A stretch of 64,000 nt of DNA from Endotrypanum monterogeii (taxonomy: Eukaryota; Euglenozoa; Kinetoplastea; Trypanosomatida; Trypanosomatidae), in NCBI GenBank assembly GCA_000333855.2, contig CM007315.1, forward strand, positions 1,161,753-1,225,752, given 5' to 3'. The position numbers were made by a program, and so were the translations under genes. Of this stretch, positions 63,977-64,000 are shown piece by piece. Below the pieces are notes generated by a model, which was given only the letters and a program-made list of their open reading frames with translations, was not told the origin of the DNA and searched no databases. Within the stretch, counting starts at the first letter, position 1; every line of letters begins with the position of its first letter.

Positions 63977-64000
63977 ATATGTATAAATATATATATATGT
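63651..64000. repeat. TA-rich satellite-like array reaching the window edge
   Basis: About 350 bases made almost only of TATATATG, TATAAATG and (TA)n. A word of two TGTATATA units followed by TGTATAAAT recurs with ends at about 63840, 63904, 63940 and 63988, so the array has higher-order structure with variable spacing. It continues past the window. Confidence 0.9.

Overview
The window looks like nuclear DNA of a trypanosomatid of the Leishmania group. The protein genes are intron-free, widely spaced and all on the minus strand, as in a single polycistronic transcription unit. Pyrimidine tracts followed by AG sit just upstream of several start codons, as expected for spliced-leader trans-splicing. 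Intergenic DNA is full of TA, CA/TG, AAT and homopolymer runs, and predicted products are typical kinetoplastid proteins (MORN/kinesin fusion, helical-repeat protein of PPR type, dually acylated proteins). I cannot name the species.

Layout from low to high coordinate (transcription runs from high to low). At 0-7 kb are a PP1-type protein phosphatase and two tandem flavoproteins that look like dihydrolipoamide dehydrogenase but lack its redox cysteines, and resemble soluble transhydrogenase instead. At 7-24 kb is a gene-poor stretch with only three genes: a putatively myristoylated/palmitoylated protein, a type I membrane protein with a Ser/Thr/Pro-rich ectodomain, and another MGxxxS protein. 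It also contains a 10-N assembly gap flanked by a near-identical duplicated segment. At 25.2 kb is tRNA-Trp(CCA).

At 28.7-41.2 kb is a compact block: a 1325-residue helical-repeat protein, an EXD2-like 3'-5' exonuclease, a protein joining MORN repeats, coiled coil and a degenerate C-terminal kinesin motor, and a BAP31-like ER membrane protein. At 41.7-41.9 kb tRNA-Phe(GAA) and tRNA-Ser(AGA) converge between G-rich blocks. At 42.2-49.3 kb are an RCC1-repeat protein, a p24 cargo receptor, a decayed ERGIC3/Erv46-type gene and a coiled-coil protein. At 50.6-63.2 kb are a 1291-residue Ala/Pro-rich protein with a PDZ-like tail, a single-RRM RNA-binding protein and a short unknown gene with an uncertain 5' end. 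The window ends in a TA-rich satellite-like array.

Common threads are early secretory traffic (p24, BAP31-like, the ERGIC relic), organelle targeting (flavoproteins, exonuclease, helical-repeat protein, RCC1 protein) and membrane-attached proteins of unknown role. The most notable observations are the ERGIC3-like pseudogene beside an intact p24 gene, the MORN-kinesin fusion with an altered motor, the tandem cysteine-less flavoproteins, and a perfect 16-bp inverted repeat in the probable 3' UTR of the RRM gene. I saw no virus, CRISPR array, transposase or complete retroposon.
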